From DT-68 sp965263245 (GTDB lineage Bacteria > Bacillota_I > Bacilli_A > Mycoplasmatales > Metamycoplasmataceae), in NCBI GenBank assembly GCA_965263245.1, contig CBDHHR010000925.1, positions 1 to 64,000 on the forward strand: DNA of 64,000 bases, in the 5' to 3' direction. Positions 36,412-49,310 of this stretch are shown here, one piece after another; position 1 is the first letter of the stretch, and each line of letters begins with the position of its first letter. A program made the position numbers and the translations under genes. The notes under the pieces were generated by a model, which made no database searches, was not told the origin of the DNA, and was given only the letters and a program-made list of their open reading frames with translations.

Positions 36412-38161
36412 TTTAGACTGGTTTCGCCTGTTTTCGACTGGTTTCGACCGGTTTTTACTGGTTTCGACTCGTTTCGACTGGTAGAGACTGGTTGAGACTG
36501 GTAGAGACCGGTAGAGACTGGTTGAGACTAGTTTCGACCGGTTTCGACGGGTTTAGAGTGGTTTCGGTTGGTTTCGACTGGTGGAGACCGGTTTTTACTG
36601 GTTTCGGCTCATTTCAACTGGTAGAGACTGGTTGAGACTAGTTGGGACTGGTAGAGACTGGTTGAGACAGGTTGAGATTGGTTGAGACTGGTTCCGACTG
36701 GTTTTGACCGCTTTCGACTGGTTTCAGCTGATTTCTACTGGTTTCGAACGGTTTTTTACTAGTTTCGACTCGTTTCGACTGGTAGAGAGTGGTTGAGACT
36801 GGTTGAGACTGGTAGTGACTGGTTTAGACTTGTTTCGGCTGGTTTCGACAGGTTTCGACCGGTTTTTACTGGTTTCGACTCATTTCGACTGGTAGAGACT
36901 GGTTGAGACTGGTAGAGACTGGTTGAGACTAGTTTTGACTGGTTTTGATGGGTTTAGACCGGTTTTTACTGGTTTCGACTGGTTTCGACTGGTTTCGACT
37001 GGTAGAGACTGGTTGAGACTGTTTGAGACTGGTAGAGACTGGTTGAGACTGTTTGAGACTGGTAGAGTCTGGTAGAGACTGATAGTGACTGGTAGAGACT
37101 GGTAGTGACTGGTTTAGACTGGTTTCGGATGTTTTCGACTGGTTTCGACCGGTTTTTACTGGTTTCGACTCGTTTCGACTAGTAGAGACTGGTTGAGACT
37201 GGTAGAGACCGGTAGAGACTGGTTGAGACTAGTTTCGACTGGTTTCGACGGGTTTAGAGTGGTTTCGGTTGGTTTCGACTGGTGCAGACCGGTTTTTACT
37301 GGTTTCGACTCATTTCACTGGTAGAGACTGGTTGAGACTGGTTGAGCCTCGTTGAGACTAGTTGGGACTGGTAGAGACTGGTTGAGACGGGTTGAGATTG
37401 GTTGAGACTGGTTCCGACTGGTTTTGACCGCTTTCGACTGGTTTCAGCTGGTTTCTACTGGTTTCGACCGGTTTTTACTGGTTTCGTCTCGTTTCGACTG
37501 GTAGAGACTGGTTGAGACTGGTAGAGACTAGTTGAGACTGTTTCAGACCGATTTCTACTGGTTTCTACCGGTTTCGGCTGGTTTCGACTGGTTTCGACCG
37601 GTTTTTACTGGTTTCAACTCATTTCGACTGGTAGAGACTAGTTGAGACTGGTTGAGACTCGTTGAGACAAGTTGAGACTGTTAGAGACTGGTTGAGACGG
37701 ATTGAGATTGGATGAGACTGGTTCCGACTGGTTTCAACTGGTTTCAGCTGGTTTCGACTGGTTTTGACCGATTTTTACTGTTTTTTACTGGTTTCGACTC
37801 GTTTCGACTGGTAGAGACTGGTTGAGACTGGTTGAGACTAGTTGAGACTGGTAGAGACTGGTTGAGACTGGTAGTGATTGGTTTAAACTGGTTTCGGCTG
37901 GTTTCGTCTGGCTTCGACCTTTTTTTACTGGTTTCGACTCGTTTCGACTGGTAGAGACTGGTTGAGACTGGTAGAGACTGGTAGAGACTGGTTGAGACTA
38001 GTTTCGACTAGTTTCGACGGGTTTAGACCGGTTTTTACTGATTTTTACTGGTTTCGAATCGTTTCGACTAGTAGGGACTGGTTGAGTCTGGTTGAGACTG
38101 GTTGAGACTGGTTGAGACTGGTTGAGACTGGTAGAGACCGGTAGAGACTGGTTGAGACTAG
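34963..38161. repeat. 3.36-kb HOR, copy L4 (170-bp-minus type, 3.2 kb)
   Basis: A complete, undisturbed run of all HOR modules from TTCAGACTGATTTCGAC (34,963) to the next such module (38,162), 3,199 bp. Marks include TGGAAACTGG (36,392), TTTCGAACGG (about 36,741), TTTCACTGG 9-bp unit (about 37,313), GGATTGAGATTGGATGAG (37,698) and GTTTAAAC (37,881). It lacks the 170-bp segment and has an extra TTACGACTGG unit near 35,650, for a net difference of 160 bp from the 3,359-bp spacing seen next (36,392 to 39,751). Confidence 0.85.
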
Positions 38162-40890
38162 TTGAGACTGTTTCAGACTGATTTCGACTGGTTTCGACCG
38201 GTTTCGGCTGGTTACGACTGGTTTCGACTGGTTTCGACTGGTTTCGACTGGTTTTTACTGGATTCGACTCATTTCGACTGGTGGAGACTGGTTGAGACTG
38301 GTAGAGACTGGTTGAGACTGGTAGTTAGTGGTTTAGACTGGTTTCGGCTGGTTTCGGCTGGTTTCAGCTGGTTTCGACTGGTTTCGACCGGTTTTTACTG
38401 GTTTTTACTGGTTTCGACTGGTTTCGATTGGTAGAGACTGGTTGAGACAGGTTGAGACTAGTTGAGACTGGTAGAGACTGGTTGAGACTGGTAGTGAATG
38501 GTTTAGACTGGTTTCGGCTGGTTTCGACTTGTTTCGACCGGTTTTTACTGGTTTCGACTCGTTTCGACTGGTAGAGCCTGGTTTAGACTGGTAGAGACTG
38601 GTTGAGGCCAGTTTCGGCTGGTTTCGACGGGTTTAGACCGGTTTTACTGGTTTTTACTGGTTTCGACTCGTTTCGACTGATAGAGACTGGTTGAGACTGG
38701 TTGAGACTTGTTGAGACTGGTAGAGACTGGTTGAGACTGGTTGAGACTAGTTGAGACTGTTTCAGACTGATTTCTGCTGGTTTCGACCGGTTTCGGCTGG
38801 TTTTGACTAGTAGAGACTGGTTGAGACTGGTTGAGACTGGTTGAGACTGGTTGAGACTGGTAGAGACTGGTTGAGACAGGTAGTGACTAGTTTAGACTGG
38901 TTTCGGCTGGTTTCGACTTGTTTCGACCGGTGTTTACTGTTTTCGACCCGTTTCGACTGGTAGAGACTGGTTGAGACTGGTAGATACTGGTAGAGACTGG
39001 TTGAGACTAGTTTCGACTGGTTACGACGGGTTTCGACGGGTTTAGACCGGTTTTTACTGGTTTCGATTAATTTCGTCTGGTAGAGCCTGGTTGAGACTGG
39101 TTGAGACTGGTAGAGACTGGTAGAGACTGGTTGAGACTAGTTGGGACTGTTTCAGACTGATTTCTACTGGTTTCGACCGGTTTCGGCTGGTTTCGACTGG
39201 TTTTGATCGGTTTTTACTGGTTTCAACTCATTTCGACTGGTAGAGACTAGTTGAGACTGGTTGAGACTCGTTGAGACTAGTTGTGACTGGTAGAGACTGG
39301 TTGAGACGGGTTGAGATTGGTTGAGACTGGTTCCGACTGGTTACAACTGGTTTCAGCTGGTTTCGACTAGTTTCGACCGATTTTTACTGGTTTTTACTGG
39401 TTTCAACTCATTTCGACTGGTAGAGACTAGTTGAGACTGGTTGAGACTCGTTGAGACTAGTTGAGACTGGTAGAGACTGGTTGAGACGGGTTGAGACAGG
39501 TAGAGACTGGTTGAGACTGGTAATGACTGGTTTCGACTGGTTTCGGCTGGTTTCGACTGGTTTCGACCGGTTTTTACTGGTTTCGACTCGTTTCGACTGG
39601 TAGAGACTGGTTGAGACTGGTAGAGACTGGCAGAGACTGGTTGAGACTAGTTTCGACTGGTTTGGACGGGTTTAGACCGGTTTTTACTGATTTTTACTGG
39701 TTTCGAATCGTTTCGACTAGTAGAGAGTGGTTGAGATTGGTAGTGACTGGTGGAAACTGGTAGTGACTGGTTTAGACTGGTTTCGCCTGTTTTCGACTGG
39801 TTTCGACCGGTTTTTACTGGTTTCGACTCGTTTCGACTGGTAGAGACTGGTTGAGACTGGTAGAGACCGGTAGAGACTGGTTGAGACTAGTTTCGACCGG
39901 TTTCGACGGGTTTAGAGTGGTTTCGGTTGGTTTCGACTGGTGGAGACCGGTTTTTACTGGTTTCGGCTCATTTCAACTGGTAGAGACTGGTTGAGACTAG
40001 TTGGGACTGGTAGAGACTGGTTGAGACAGGTTGAGATTGGTTGAGACTGGTTCCGACTGGTTTTGACCGCTTTCGACTGGTTTCAGCTGATTTCTACTGG
40101 TTTCGAACGGTTTTTTACTAGTTTCGACTCGTTTCGACTGGTAGAGAGTGGTTGAGACTGGTTGAGACTGGTAGTGACTGGTTTAGACTTGTTTCGGCTG
40201 GTTTCGACAGGTTTCGACCGGTTTTTACTGGTTTCGACTCATTTCGACTGGTAGAGACTGGTTGAGACTGGTAGAGACTGGTTGAGACTAGTTTTGACTG
40301 GTTTTGATGGGTTTAGACCGGTTTTTACTGGTTTCGACTGGTTTCGACTGGTTTCGACTGGTAGAGACTGGTTGAGACTGTTTGAGACTGGTAGAGACTG
40401 GTTGAGACTGTTTGAGACTGGTAGAGTCTGGTAGAGACTGATAGTGACTGGTAGAGACTGGTAGTGACTGGTTTAGACTGGTTTCGGATGTTTTCGACTG
40501 GTTTCGACCGGTTTTTACTGGTTTCGACTCGTTTCGACTAGTAGAGACTGGTTGAGACTGGTAGAGACCGGTAGAGACTGGTTGAGACTAGTTTCGACTG
40601 GTTTCGACGGGTTTAGAGTGGTTTCGGTTGGTTTCGACTGGTGGAGACCGGTTTTTACTGGTTTCGACTCATTTCACTGGTAGAGACTGGTTGAGACTGG
40701 TTGAGCCTCGTTGAGACTAGTTGGGACTGGTAGAGACTGGTTGAGACGGGTTGAGATTGGTTGAGACTGGTTCCGACTGGTTTTGACCGCTTTCGACTGG
40801 TTTCAGCTGGTTTCTACTGGTTTCGACCGGTTTTTACTGGTTTCGTCTCGTTTCGACTGGTAGAGACTGGTTGAGACTGGTAGAGACTGG
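38162..40890. repeat. 3.36-kb HOR, copy L5 with early exit
   Basis: This carries the 170-bp segment and the full series through TGGAAACTGG (39,751), TTTCGGTTGG, TTTTGATGGG, GATAGTGACTGG, TTTCGGATGTTTTCGAC, the 9-bp TTTCACTGG unit and GAGCCTCG. After GTTTCGTCTCG it meets a CAGAGACTGG unit near 40,890 and returns to ATTTCTGCTGG, skipping the GGATTGAGATTGGATGAG to TTCAGACTGATTTCGAC portion. That shortens the period to the next TGGAAACTGG to 2,170 bp. Confidence 0.83.
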
Positions 40891-43385
40891 CAGAGACTGG
40901 TTGAGACTAGTTGAGACTGTTTCAGACTGATTTCTGCTGGTTTCGACCGGTTTCGGCTGGTTTCGACTAGTAGAGACTGGTTGAGACTGGTTGAGACTGG
41001 TTGAGACTGGTTGAGACTGGTAGAGACTGGTTGAGACAGGTAGTGACTAGTTTAGACTGGTTTCGGCTGGTTTCGACTTGTTTCGACCGGTGTTTACTGT
41101 TTTCGACCCGTTTCGACTGGTAGAGACTGGTTGAGACTGGTAGATACTGGTAGAGACTGGTTGAGACTAGTTTCGACTGGTTACGACTGGTTACGACGGG
41201 TTTCGACGGGTTTAGACCGGTTTTTACTGGTTTCGATTAATTTCGTCTGGTAGAGCCTGGTTGAGACTGGTTGAGACTGGTAGAGACTGGTAGAGACTGG
41301 TAGAGACTAGTTGGGACTGTTTCAGACTGATTTCTACTGGTTTCGACCGGTTTCGGCTGGTTTCGACTGGTTTTGATCGGTTTTTACTGGTTTCAACTCA
41401 TTTCGACTGGTAGAGACTAGTTGAGACTGGTTGAGACTCGTTGAGACTAGTTGTGACTGGTAGAGACTGGTTGAGACGGGTTGAGATTGGTTGAGACTGG
41501 TTCCGACTGGTTACAACTGGTTTCAGCTGGTTTCGACTAGTTTCGACCGATTTTTACTGGTTTTTACTGGTTTCAACTCATTTCGACTGGTAGAGACTAG
41601 TTGAGACTGGTTGAGACTCGTTGAGACTAGTTGAGACTGGTAGAGACTGGTTGAGACGGGTTGAGACAGGTAGAGACTGGTTCAGACTGGTAATGACTGG
41701 TTTCGACTGGTTTCGGCTGGTTTCGACTGGTTTCGACCGGTTTTTACTGGTTTCGACTCGTTTCGACTGGTAGAGACTGGTTGAGACTGGTAGAGACTGG
41801 CAGAGACTGGTTGAGACTAGTTTCGACTGGTTTGGACGGGTTTAGACCGGTTTTTACTGATTTTTACTGGTTTCGAATCGTTTCGACTAGTAGAGAGTGG
41901 TTGAGATTGGTAGTGACTGGTGGAAACTGGTAGTGACTGGTTTAGACTGGTTTCGCCTGTTTTCGACTGGTTTCGACCGGTTTTTACTGGTTTCGACTCG
42001 TTTCGACTGGTAGAGACTGGTTGAGACTGGTAGAGACCGGTAGAGACTGGTTGAGACTAGTTTCGACCGGTTTCGACGGGTTTAGAGTGGTTTCGGTTGG
42101 TTTCGACTGGTGGAGACCGGTTTTTACTGGTTTCGGCTCATTTCAACTGGTAGAGACTGGTTGAGACTAGTTGGGACTGGTAGAGACTGGTTGAGACAGG
42201 TTGAGATTGGTTGAGACTGGTTCCGACTGGTTTTGACCGCTTTCGACTGGTTTCAGCTGATTTCTACTGGTTTCGAACGGTTTTTTACTAGTTTCGACTC
42301 GTTTCGACTGGTAGAGAGTGGTTGAGACTGGTTGAGACTGGTAGTGACTGGTTTAGACTTGTTTCGGCTGGTTTCGACAGGTTTCGACCGGTTTTTACTG
42401 GTTTCGACTCATTTCGACTGGTAGAGACTGGTTGAGACTGGTAGAGACTGGTTGAGACTAGTTTTGACTGGTTTTGATGGGTTTAGACCGGTTTTTACTG
42501 GTTTCGACTGGTTTCGACTGGTTTCGACTGGTAGAGACTGGTTGAGACTGTTTGAGACTGGTAGAGACTGGTTGAGACTGTTTGAGACTGGTAGAGTCTG
42601 GTAGAGACTGATAGTGACTGGTAGAGACTGGTAGTGACTGGTTTAGACTGGTTTCGGATGTTTTCGACTGGTTTCGACCGGTTTTTACTGGTTTCGACTC
42701 GTTTCGACTAGTAGAGACTGGTTGAGACTGGTAGAGACCGGTAGAGACTGGTTGAGACTAGTTTCGACTGGTTTCGACGGGTTTAGAGTGGTTTCGGTTG
42801 GTTTCGACTGGTGTAGACCGGTTTTTACTGGTTTCGACTCATTTCAACTGGTAGAGACTGGTTGAGACTGGTTGAGTCTCGTTGAGACTAGTTGGGACTG
42901 GTAGAGACTGGTTGAGACGGGTTGATATTGGTTGAGACTGGTTCCGACTGGTTTTGACCGCTTTCGACTGGTTTCAGCTGGTTTCTACTGGTTTCGACCG
43001 GTTTTTACTGGTTTCGTCTCGTTTCGACTGGTAGAGACTGGTTGAGACTGGTAGAGACTAGTTGAGACTGTTTCAGACCGATTTCTACTGGTTTCTACCG
43101 ATTTCGGCTGGTTTCGACTGGTTTCGACCGGTTTTTACTGGTTTCAACTCATTTCGACTGGTAGAGACTAGTTGAGACTGGTTGAGACTCGTTGAGACAA
43201 GTTGAGACTGTTAGAGACTGGTTGAGACGGATTGAGATTGGATGAGACTGGTTCCGACTGGTTTCAACTGGTTTCAGCTGGTTTCGACTGGTTTTGACCG
43301 ATTTTTACTGTTTTTTACTGGTTTCGACTCGTTTCGACTGGTAGAGACTGGTTGAGACTGGTTGAGACTAGTTGAGACTGGTAGA
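40891..43385. repeat. Shortened HOR copy L6
   Basis: It begins at ATTTCTGCTGG, has TGGAAACTGG at 41,921, and runs to GGATTGAGATTGGATGAG (43,228). Near 43,390 it jumps to GACAGGTAGTGACTAG, skipping the GTTTAAAC and TTCAGACTGATTTCGAC modules. Private marks are GGTGTAGACCGG (about 42,811) with an intact TTTCAACTGG unit instead of the 9-bp TTTCACTGG, GAGTCTCG (about 42,873) and GGTTGATATTGG (about 42,919). The same combination appears near 55,615-55,690 and 61,135-61,260, which marks a sub-lineage. Confidence 0.83.
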
Positions 43386-45418
43386 GACTGGTTGAGACAG
43401 GTAGTGACTAGTTTAGACTGGTTTCGGCTGGTTTCGACTTGTTTCGACCGGTGTTTACTGTTTTCGACCCGTTTCGACTGGTAGAGACTGGTTGAGACTG
43501 GTAGATACTGGTAGAGACTGGTTGAGACTAGTTTCGACTGGTTGCGACGGGTTTCGACGGGTTTAGACCGGTTTTTACTGGTTTCGATTAATTTCGTCTG
43601 GTAGAGCCTGGTTGAGACTGGTTGAGACTGGTAGAGACTGGTAGAGACTGGTTGAGACTAGTTGGGACTGTTTCAGACTGATTTCTACTGGTTTCGACCG
43701 GTTTCGGCTGGTTTCGACTGGTTTCGATCGGTTTTTACTGGTTTCAACTCATTTCGACTGGTAGAGACTAGTTGAGACTGGTTGAGACTCGTTGAGACTA
43801 GTTGTGACTGGTAGAGACTGGTTGAGACGGGTTGAGATTGGTTGAGACTGGTTCCGACTGGTTACAACTGGTTTCAGCTGGTTTCGACTAGTTTCGACCG
43901 ATTTTTACTGGTTTTTACTGGTTTCAACTCATTTCGACTGGTAGAGACTAGTTGAGACTGGTTGAGACTCGTTGAGACTAGTTGAGACTGGTAGAGACTG
44001 GTTGAGACGGGTTGAGACAGGTAGAGACTGGTTGAGACTGGTAATGACTGGTTTCGACTGGTTTCGGCTGGTTTCGACTGGTTTCGACCGGTTTTTACTG
44101 GTTTCGACTCGTTTCGACTGGTAGAGACTGGTTGAGACTGGTAGAGACTGGCAGAGACTGGTTGAGACTAGTTTCGACTGGTTTGGACGGGTTTAGACCG
44201 GTTTTTACTGATTTTTACTGGTTTCGAATCGTTTCGACTAGTAGAGAGTGGTTGAGATTGGTAGTGACTGGTGGAAACTGGTAGTGACTGGTTTAGACTG
44301 GTTTCGCCTGTTTTCGACTGGTTTCGACCGGTTTTTACTGGTTTCGACTCGTTTCGACTGGTAGAGACTGGTTGAGACTGGTAGAGACCGGTAGAGACTG
44401 GTTGAGACTAGTTTCGACCGGTTTCGACGGGTTTAGAGTGGTTTCGGTTGGTTTCGACTGGTGGAGACCGGTTTTTACTGGTTTCGGCTCATTTCAACTG
44501 GTAGAGACTGGTTGAGACTAGTTGGGACTGGTAGAGACTGGTTGAGACAGGTTGAGATTGGTTGAGACTGGTTCCGACTGGTTTTGACCGCTTTCGACTG
44601 GTTTCAGCTGATTTCTACTGGTTTCGAACGGTTTTTTACTGGTTTCGACTCGTTTCGACTGGTAGAGAGTGGTTGAGACTGGTTGAGACTGGTAGTGACT
44701 GGTTTAGACTTGTTTCGGCTGGTTTCGACAGGTTTCGACCGGTTTTTACTGGTTTCGACTCATTTCGACTGGTAGAGACTGGTTGAGACTGGTAGAGACT
44801 GGTTGAGACTAGTTTTGACTGGTTTTGATGGGTTTAGACCGGTTTTTACTGGTTTCGACTGGTTTCGACTGGTTTCGACTGGTAGAGACTGGTTGAGACT
44901 GTTTGAGACTGGTAGAGACTGGTTGAGACTGTTTGAGACTGGTAGAGTCTGGTAGAGACTGATAGTGACTGGTAGAGACTGGTAGTGACTGGTTTAGACT
45001 GGTTTCGGATGTTTTCGACTGGTTTCGACCGGTTTTTACTGGTTTCGACTCGTTTCGACTAGTAGAGACTGGTTGAGACTGGTAGAGACCGGTAGAGACT
45101 GGTTGAGACTAGTTTCGACTGGTTTCGACGGGTTTAGAGTGGTTTCGGTTGGTTTCGACTGGTGGAGACCGGTTTTTACTGGTTTCGACTCATTTCACTG
45201 GTAGAGACTGGTTGAGACTGGTTGAGCCTCGTTGAGACTAGTTGGGACTGGTAGAGACTGGTTGAGACGGGTTGAGATTGGTTGAGACTGGTTCCGACTG
45301 GTTTTGACCGCTTTCGACTGGTTTCAGCTGGTTTCTACTGGTTTCGACCGGTTTTTACTGGTTTCGTCTCGTTTCGACTGGTAGAGACTGGTTGAGACTG
45401 GTAGAGACTGGCAGAGAC
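43386..45418. repeat. Shortened HOR copy L7
   Basis: It enters at GACAGGTAGTGACTAG-CCGGTGTTTACTG and has TGGAAACTGG at 44,272, which is 2,351 bp after the previous one. It continues to TTTCGGATGTTTTCGAC, the 9-bp TTTCACTGG unit, GAGCCTCG and GTTTCGTCTCG. It exits at CAGAGACTGA near 45,411 into GGTTGAGACTGTTTCAGAG, where the register breaks. GTTGCGACGGG near 43,542 and TTTCGATCGG near 43,723 are private changes. L5-L7 form a run of progressively re-cut HOR copies. Confidence 0.82.
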
Positions 45419-48400
45419 TGAGGTTGAGACTGTTTCAGAGTGATTTCTGACTAGTTTCGACTGGTTTGGACGGGTTTAGACCGGTTTTTACTGATTTTTA
45501 CTGGTTTCGAATCGTTTCGACTAGTAGAGAGTGGTTGAGTCTGGTTTTGACTGGTTTCGACTCGTTTTGACTGGTAGAGACTGGTTGAGACTGGTTGAGA
45601 CTGGTAGTGACTAGTAACGACTGGTTTAGACTTGTTTCGGCTGGTTTCGACTGGTTTCGACCGGTTTGTACTGGTTTCGACTCATTTCGACTTGTAGAGA
45701 CTGGTTGAGACTGGTTGAGACTGGTTGAGACTGGTAGAGACTGGTTGAGACTAGTTTTGACTGGTTTTGATGGGTTTAGACCGGTTTTTACTGGTTTCGA
45801 CTGGTTTCGACTGGTAGAGACTGGTTGAGACTGTTTGAGACTGGTAGAGACTGGTAGAGACTGGTAGAGACTGGTAGTGACTGGTAGAGACTGGTAGTGA
45901 GACTGGTTTCGGATGTTTTCGACTGGTTTCGACCGGTTTTTACTGGTTTCGACTCGTTTCGACTGGTAGAGACTGGTTGAGACTGGTAGAGACTGGTAGA
46001 GACTGGTTGAGACTAGTTTCGACTGGTTTCGACGGGTTTACTGGTTTCGGTTGGTTTCGACTGGTGGAGACCGGTTTTTACTGGTTTCGACCGGTTTCAA
46101 CTGGTAGAGACTTGTTGAGACTGGTTGAGTCTGGTAGAGACTGTTGGAGACTGGTAGAGACTGGTAGAGACTGGTAGAGACCGGTAGAGACTGGTTGAGA
46201 CTAGTTTCGACTGGTTTCGACGGGTTTAGAGTGGTTTCGGTTGGTTTCGACTGGTGGAGACCGGTTTTTACTGGTTTCGACATTTCATTTCAACTGGTAG
46301 AGACTGGTTGAGACTGGTAGAGACTCGTTGAGACTAGCTGGGACTGGTAGAGACTGGTTGAGACTGGTTGAGATTGGTTGAGACTGGTTCCGACTGGTTT
46401 TGACTGGTTTCGACTGGTTTCAGCTGGTTTCTACTGGTTTCGACCGGTTTTTACTGGTTTCGACTCGTTTCGTCTGGTAGAGACTGGTTGAGACTGGTTG
46501 AGACTGGTTGAGACTGGTAGTGACTGGTAGATGACTGGTTTAGAATTGTTTCGGCTGGTTTCGACTGGTTTCGACCGGTTTTTACTGGTTTCGACTCATT
46601 TCGACTGGTAGAGACTGGTTGAGACTGGTAGAGACTGGTAGAGACTGGTTGAGACTATTTTGACTGGTTTTGATGGGTTTAGACCGGTTTTTACTGGTTT
46701 CGACTCGTTTCGACTCGTTTCGACTAGTAGAGACTGGTTGAGACTGTTTGAGACTGATAGAGACTGGTAGAGACTGGTAGAGACTGGTCGAGACTAGTTT
46801 TGACTGGTTTTGATGGGTTTAGACTGGTTTTTACTGTTTTCGACTGGTTTCGACTGGTTTCGACTGGTAGAGACTGGTTGAGACTGTTTGAGACTGGTAG
46901 AGACTGGTTGAGACTGTTTGAGACTGGTAGAGACTGGTAGAGACTGGTAGTGACTGGTTTCGACTGGTAGTGACTGGTTTAGTGACTGGTTTGACTGGTT
47001 TCGGATGTTTTCGACTGGTTTCGACCGGTTTTTACTGGTTTCGACTCGTTTCGACTAGTAGAGACTGGTTGAGACTGGTAGAGACCGGTAGAGACTGGTT
47101 GAGACTAGTTTCGACTGGTTTCGACGGGTTTAGAGTGGTTTCGGTTGGTTTCGACTGGTTTAGACCGGTTTTTACTGGTTTCGACTCATTTCGACTGGTA
47201 GAGACTGGTTGAGACTGGTTGAGACTGGTTGAGACTAGTTGGGACTGGTAGAGACTGGTTGAGACGGGTTGATATTGGTTGAGACTGGTTCCGATTGGTT
47301 TTGACCGCTTTCGACTGGTTTCAGCTGGTTTTACTGGTTTCGACCGGTTTTTACTGGTTTCGACTCGTTTCGACTGGTAGAGACTGGTTGAGACTGGTAG
47401 AGACTGGCAGAGACTGGTTGAGACTAGTTGAGACTGTTTCAGAGTGATTTCTGCTCGTTTCGACTGGTTTCGGCTGGTTTCGACTGGTAGAGACTGGTTG
47501 AGACTGGTTGAGACTGGTTGAGACTGGTAGAGACTGGTAGAGACAGGTTGAGACTAGTTTCGACTGGTTTGGATGGGTTTAGACGGTTTTTACTGTTTTT
47601 ACTGGTTTCGACTCGTTTCGACTAGTAGAGAGTGGTTGAGTCTGGTTTTGACTGGTTCGAGACTGGTAGAGACTGGTCGAGACTGGTTGAGACTGGTAGA
47701 GACTGTAATGACTGGTTTAGACTTGTTTCGGCTGGTTTCGACTGGTTTCGACCGGTTTGTACTGGTTTCGACTCATTTCGACTTGTAGAGACTGGTTGAG
47801 ACTGGTTGAGACTGGTTGAGACTGGTAGAGACTGGTTGAGACTAGTTTTGACTGGTTTTGACTGGTTTAGACCGGTTTTAACTGGTTTCGACTGGTTTCG
47901 ACTGGTAGAGACTGGTTGAGACTGGTTTGAGACTGGTAGAGACTGGTAGAGACTGGTAGAGACTGGTAGTGACTGGTAGAGACTGGTAGTGACTGGTTTA
48001 GACTGGTTTCGACTGTTTTCGACTGGTTTCGACCGGTTTTTACTGGTTTCGACTCGTTTCGACTAGTAGAGACTGGTTGAGACTGGTAGAGACTGGTAGA
48101 GACTGGTTGAGACTAGTTTCGACTGGTTTCGACGGGTTTAGAGTAGTTTCGGTTGGTTTCGACTGGTTTCGACCGGTTTTTACTGGTTTCGACTCATTTC
48201 AACTGGTAGAGACTGGTTGAGACTGGTTGAGACTGGTTGAGACTGGTTGAGACTGGTAGAGACTGGTAGAGACTGGTAGAGACCGGTAGAGACTGGTTGA
48301 GACTAGTTTCGACTGGTTTCGACGGGTTTAGAGTGGATTCGGTTGGTTTCGACTGGTGGAGACCGGTTTTTACTGGTTTCGATTCATTTCAACTGGTAGA

Positions 48401-49310
48401 GACTGGTTGAGACTGGTTGAGACTGGTTGAGACTGGTAGAGACTGGTAGAGACTGGTAGAGACTGGTTGAGACTGGTTGAGACTGGTAGAGACTGGTTTT
48501 GACCGCTTTCGACTGGTTTCAGCTGGTTTCGACTGGTTTCGACCGGTTTTTACTGGTTTCGACTCGTTTCGACTGGTAGAGACTGGTTGAGACTGGTTGA
48601 GACTGGTTGAGACTGGTAGACTGGTAGAGACTGGTTTAGACTGGTTTCGGCTGGTTTCGACTGGTTTCGACCGGTTTTTACTGGTTTCGACTCGTTTCGA
48701 CTGGTAGAGACTGGTTGAGACTGGTAGAGACTGGTAGAGACTGGTTGAGACTGGTTTTGACTGGTTTTGATGGGTTTAGACCGGTTTTTACTGGTTTCGA
48801 CTGGTTTCGACTCGGTAGAGACTGGTTGAGACTGTTTGAGGTAGAGACTGGTGAGACTGGTAGACTGGTAGAGACTGGTTGAGACTAGTTGAGACTGTTT
48901 GAGACTGATTTCGACTGGTTTCGACTGGTTTCGACTGGATTCGACTCATTTCGACTGGTTTCGACCGGTTGAGACTGGTAGAGACTGGTTGAGACTGGTT
49001 TCGACTGGTTTCGACTGGTTTCGGCTGGTTTCGACTGGTTTCGACTGGTTTCGACCGGTTTTTACTGGTTTTACTGGTTTCGTTTCGTTTCGACTGGTAG
49101 AGACTGGTTGAGACTGGTTGAGACTGGTTGAGACTGGTAGAGACTGGTTGAGACTGGTAGAGACTGGTTTAGACTGGTTTCGGATGGTTTCGACTGGTTT
49201 CGACCGGTTTTTACTGGTTTCGACTCGTTTCGACTGGTAGAGACTGGTTGAGACTGGTAGAGACTGGTGGTAGAGACTGGTTGAGACTGGTTGAGACTGG
49301 TAGAGACTGG
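45419..49310. repeat. Mosaic region rich in module switches and small breaks
   Basis: Modules from segment X (AGTAACGACTGG at 45,615, TTTGTACTGG), from the 3.36-kb HOR (TTTTGATGGG, TTTCGGATGTTTTCGAC near 46,990, GACCGCTTTCGACTGG near 47,305) and TTCAGAGTGATTTCTGCTCG (47,434) alternate without a repeated long order. Register breaks are scattered: GACATTTCATTTC near 46,279, GATGACTGG near 46,523, GACTGTAATGACTGG near 47,702, CTCGGTAGAG near 48,811 and GGTGGTAGAG near 49,267. The TTTCGGTTGG-GGTGGAGACC pair recurs closely at 46,050 and 46,240 (about 190 bp apart). The region is partly an old mosaic and may include low-quality consensus. Confidence 0.65.
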
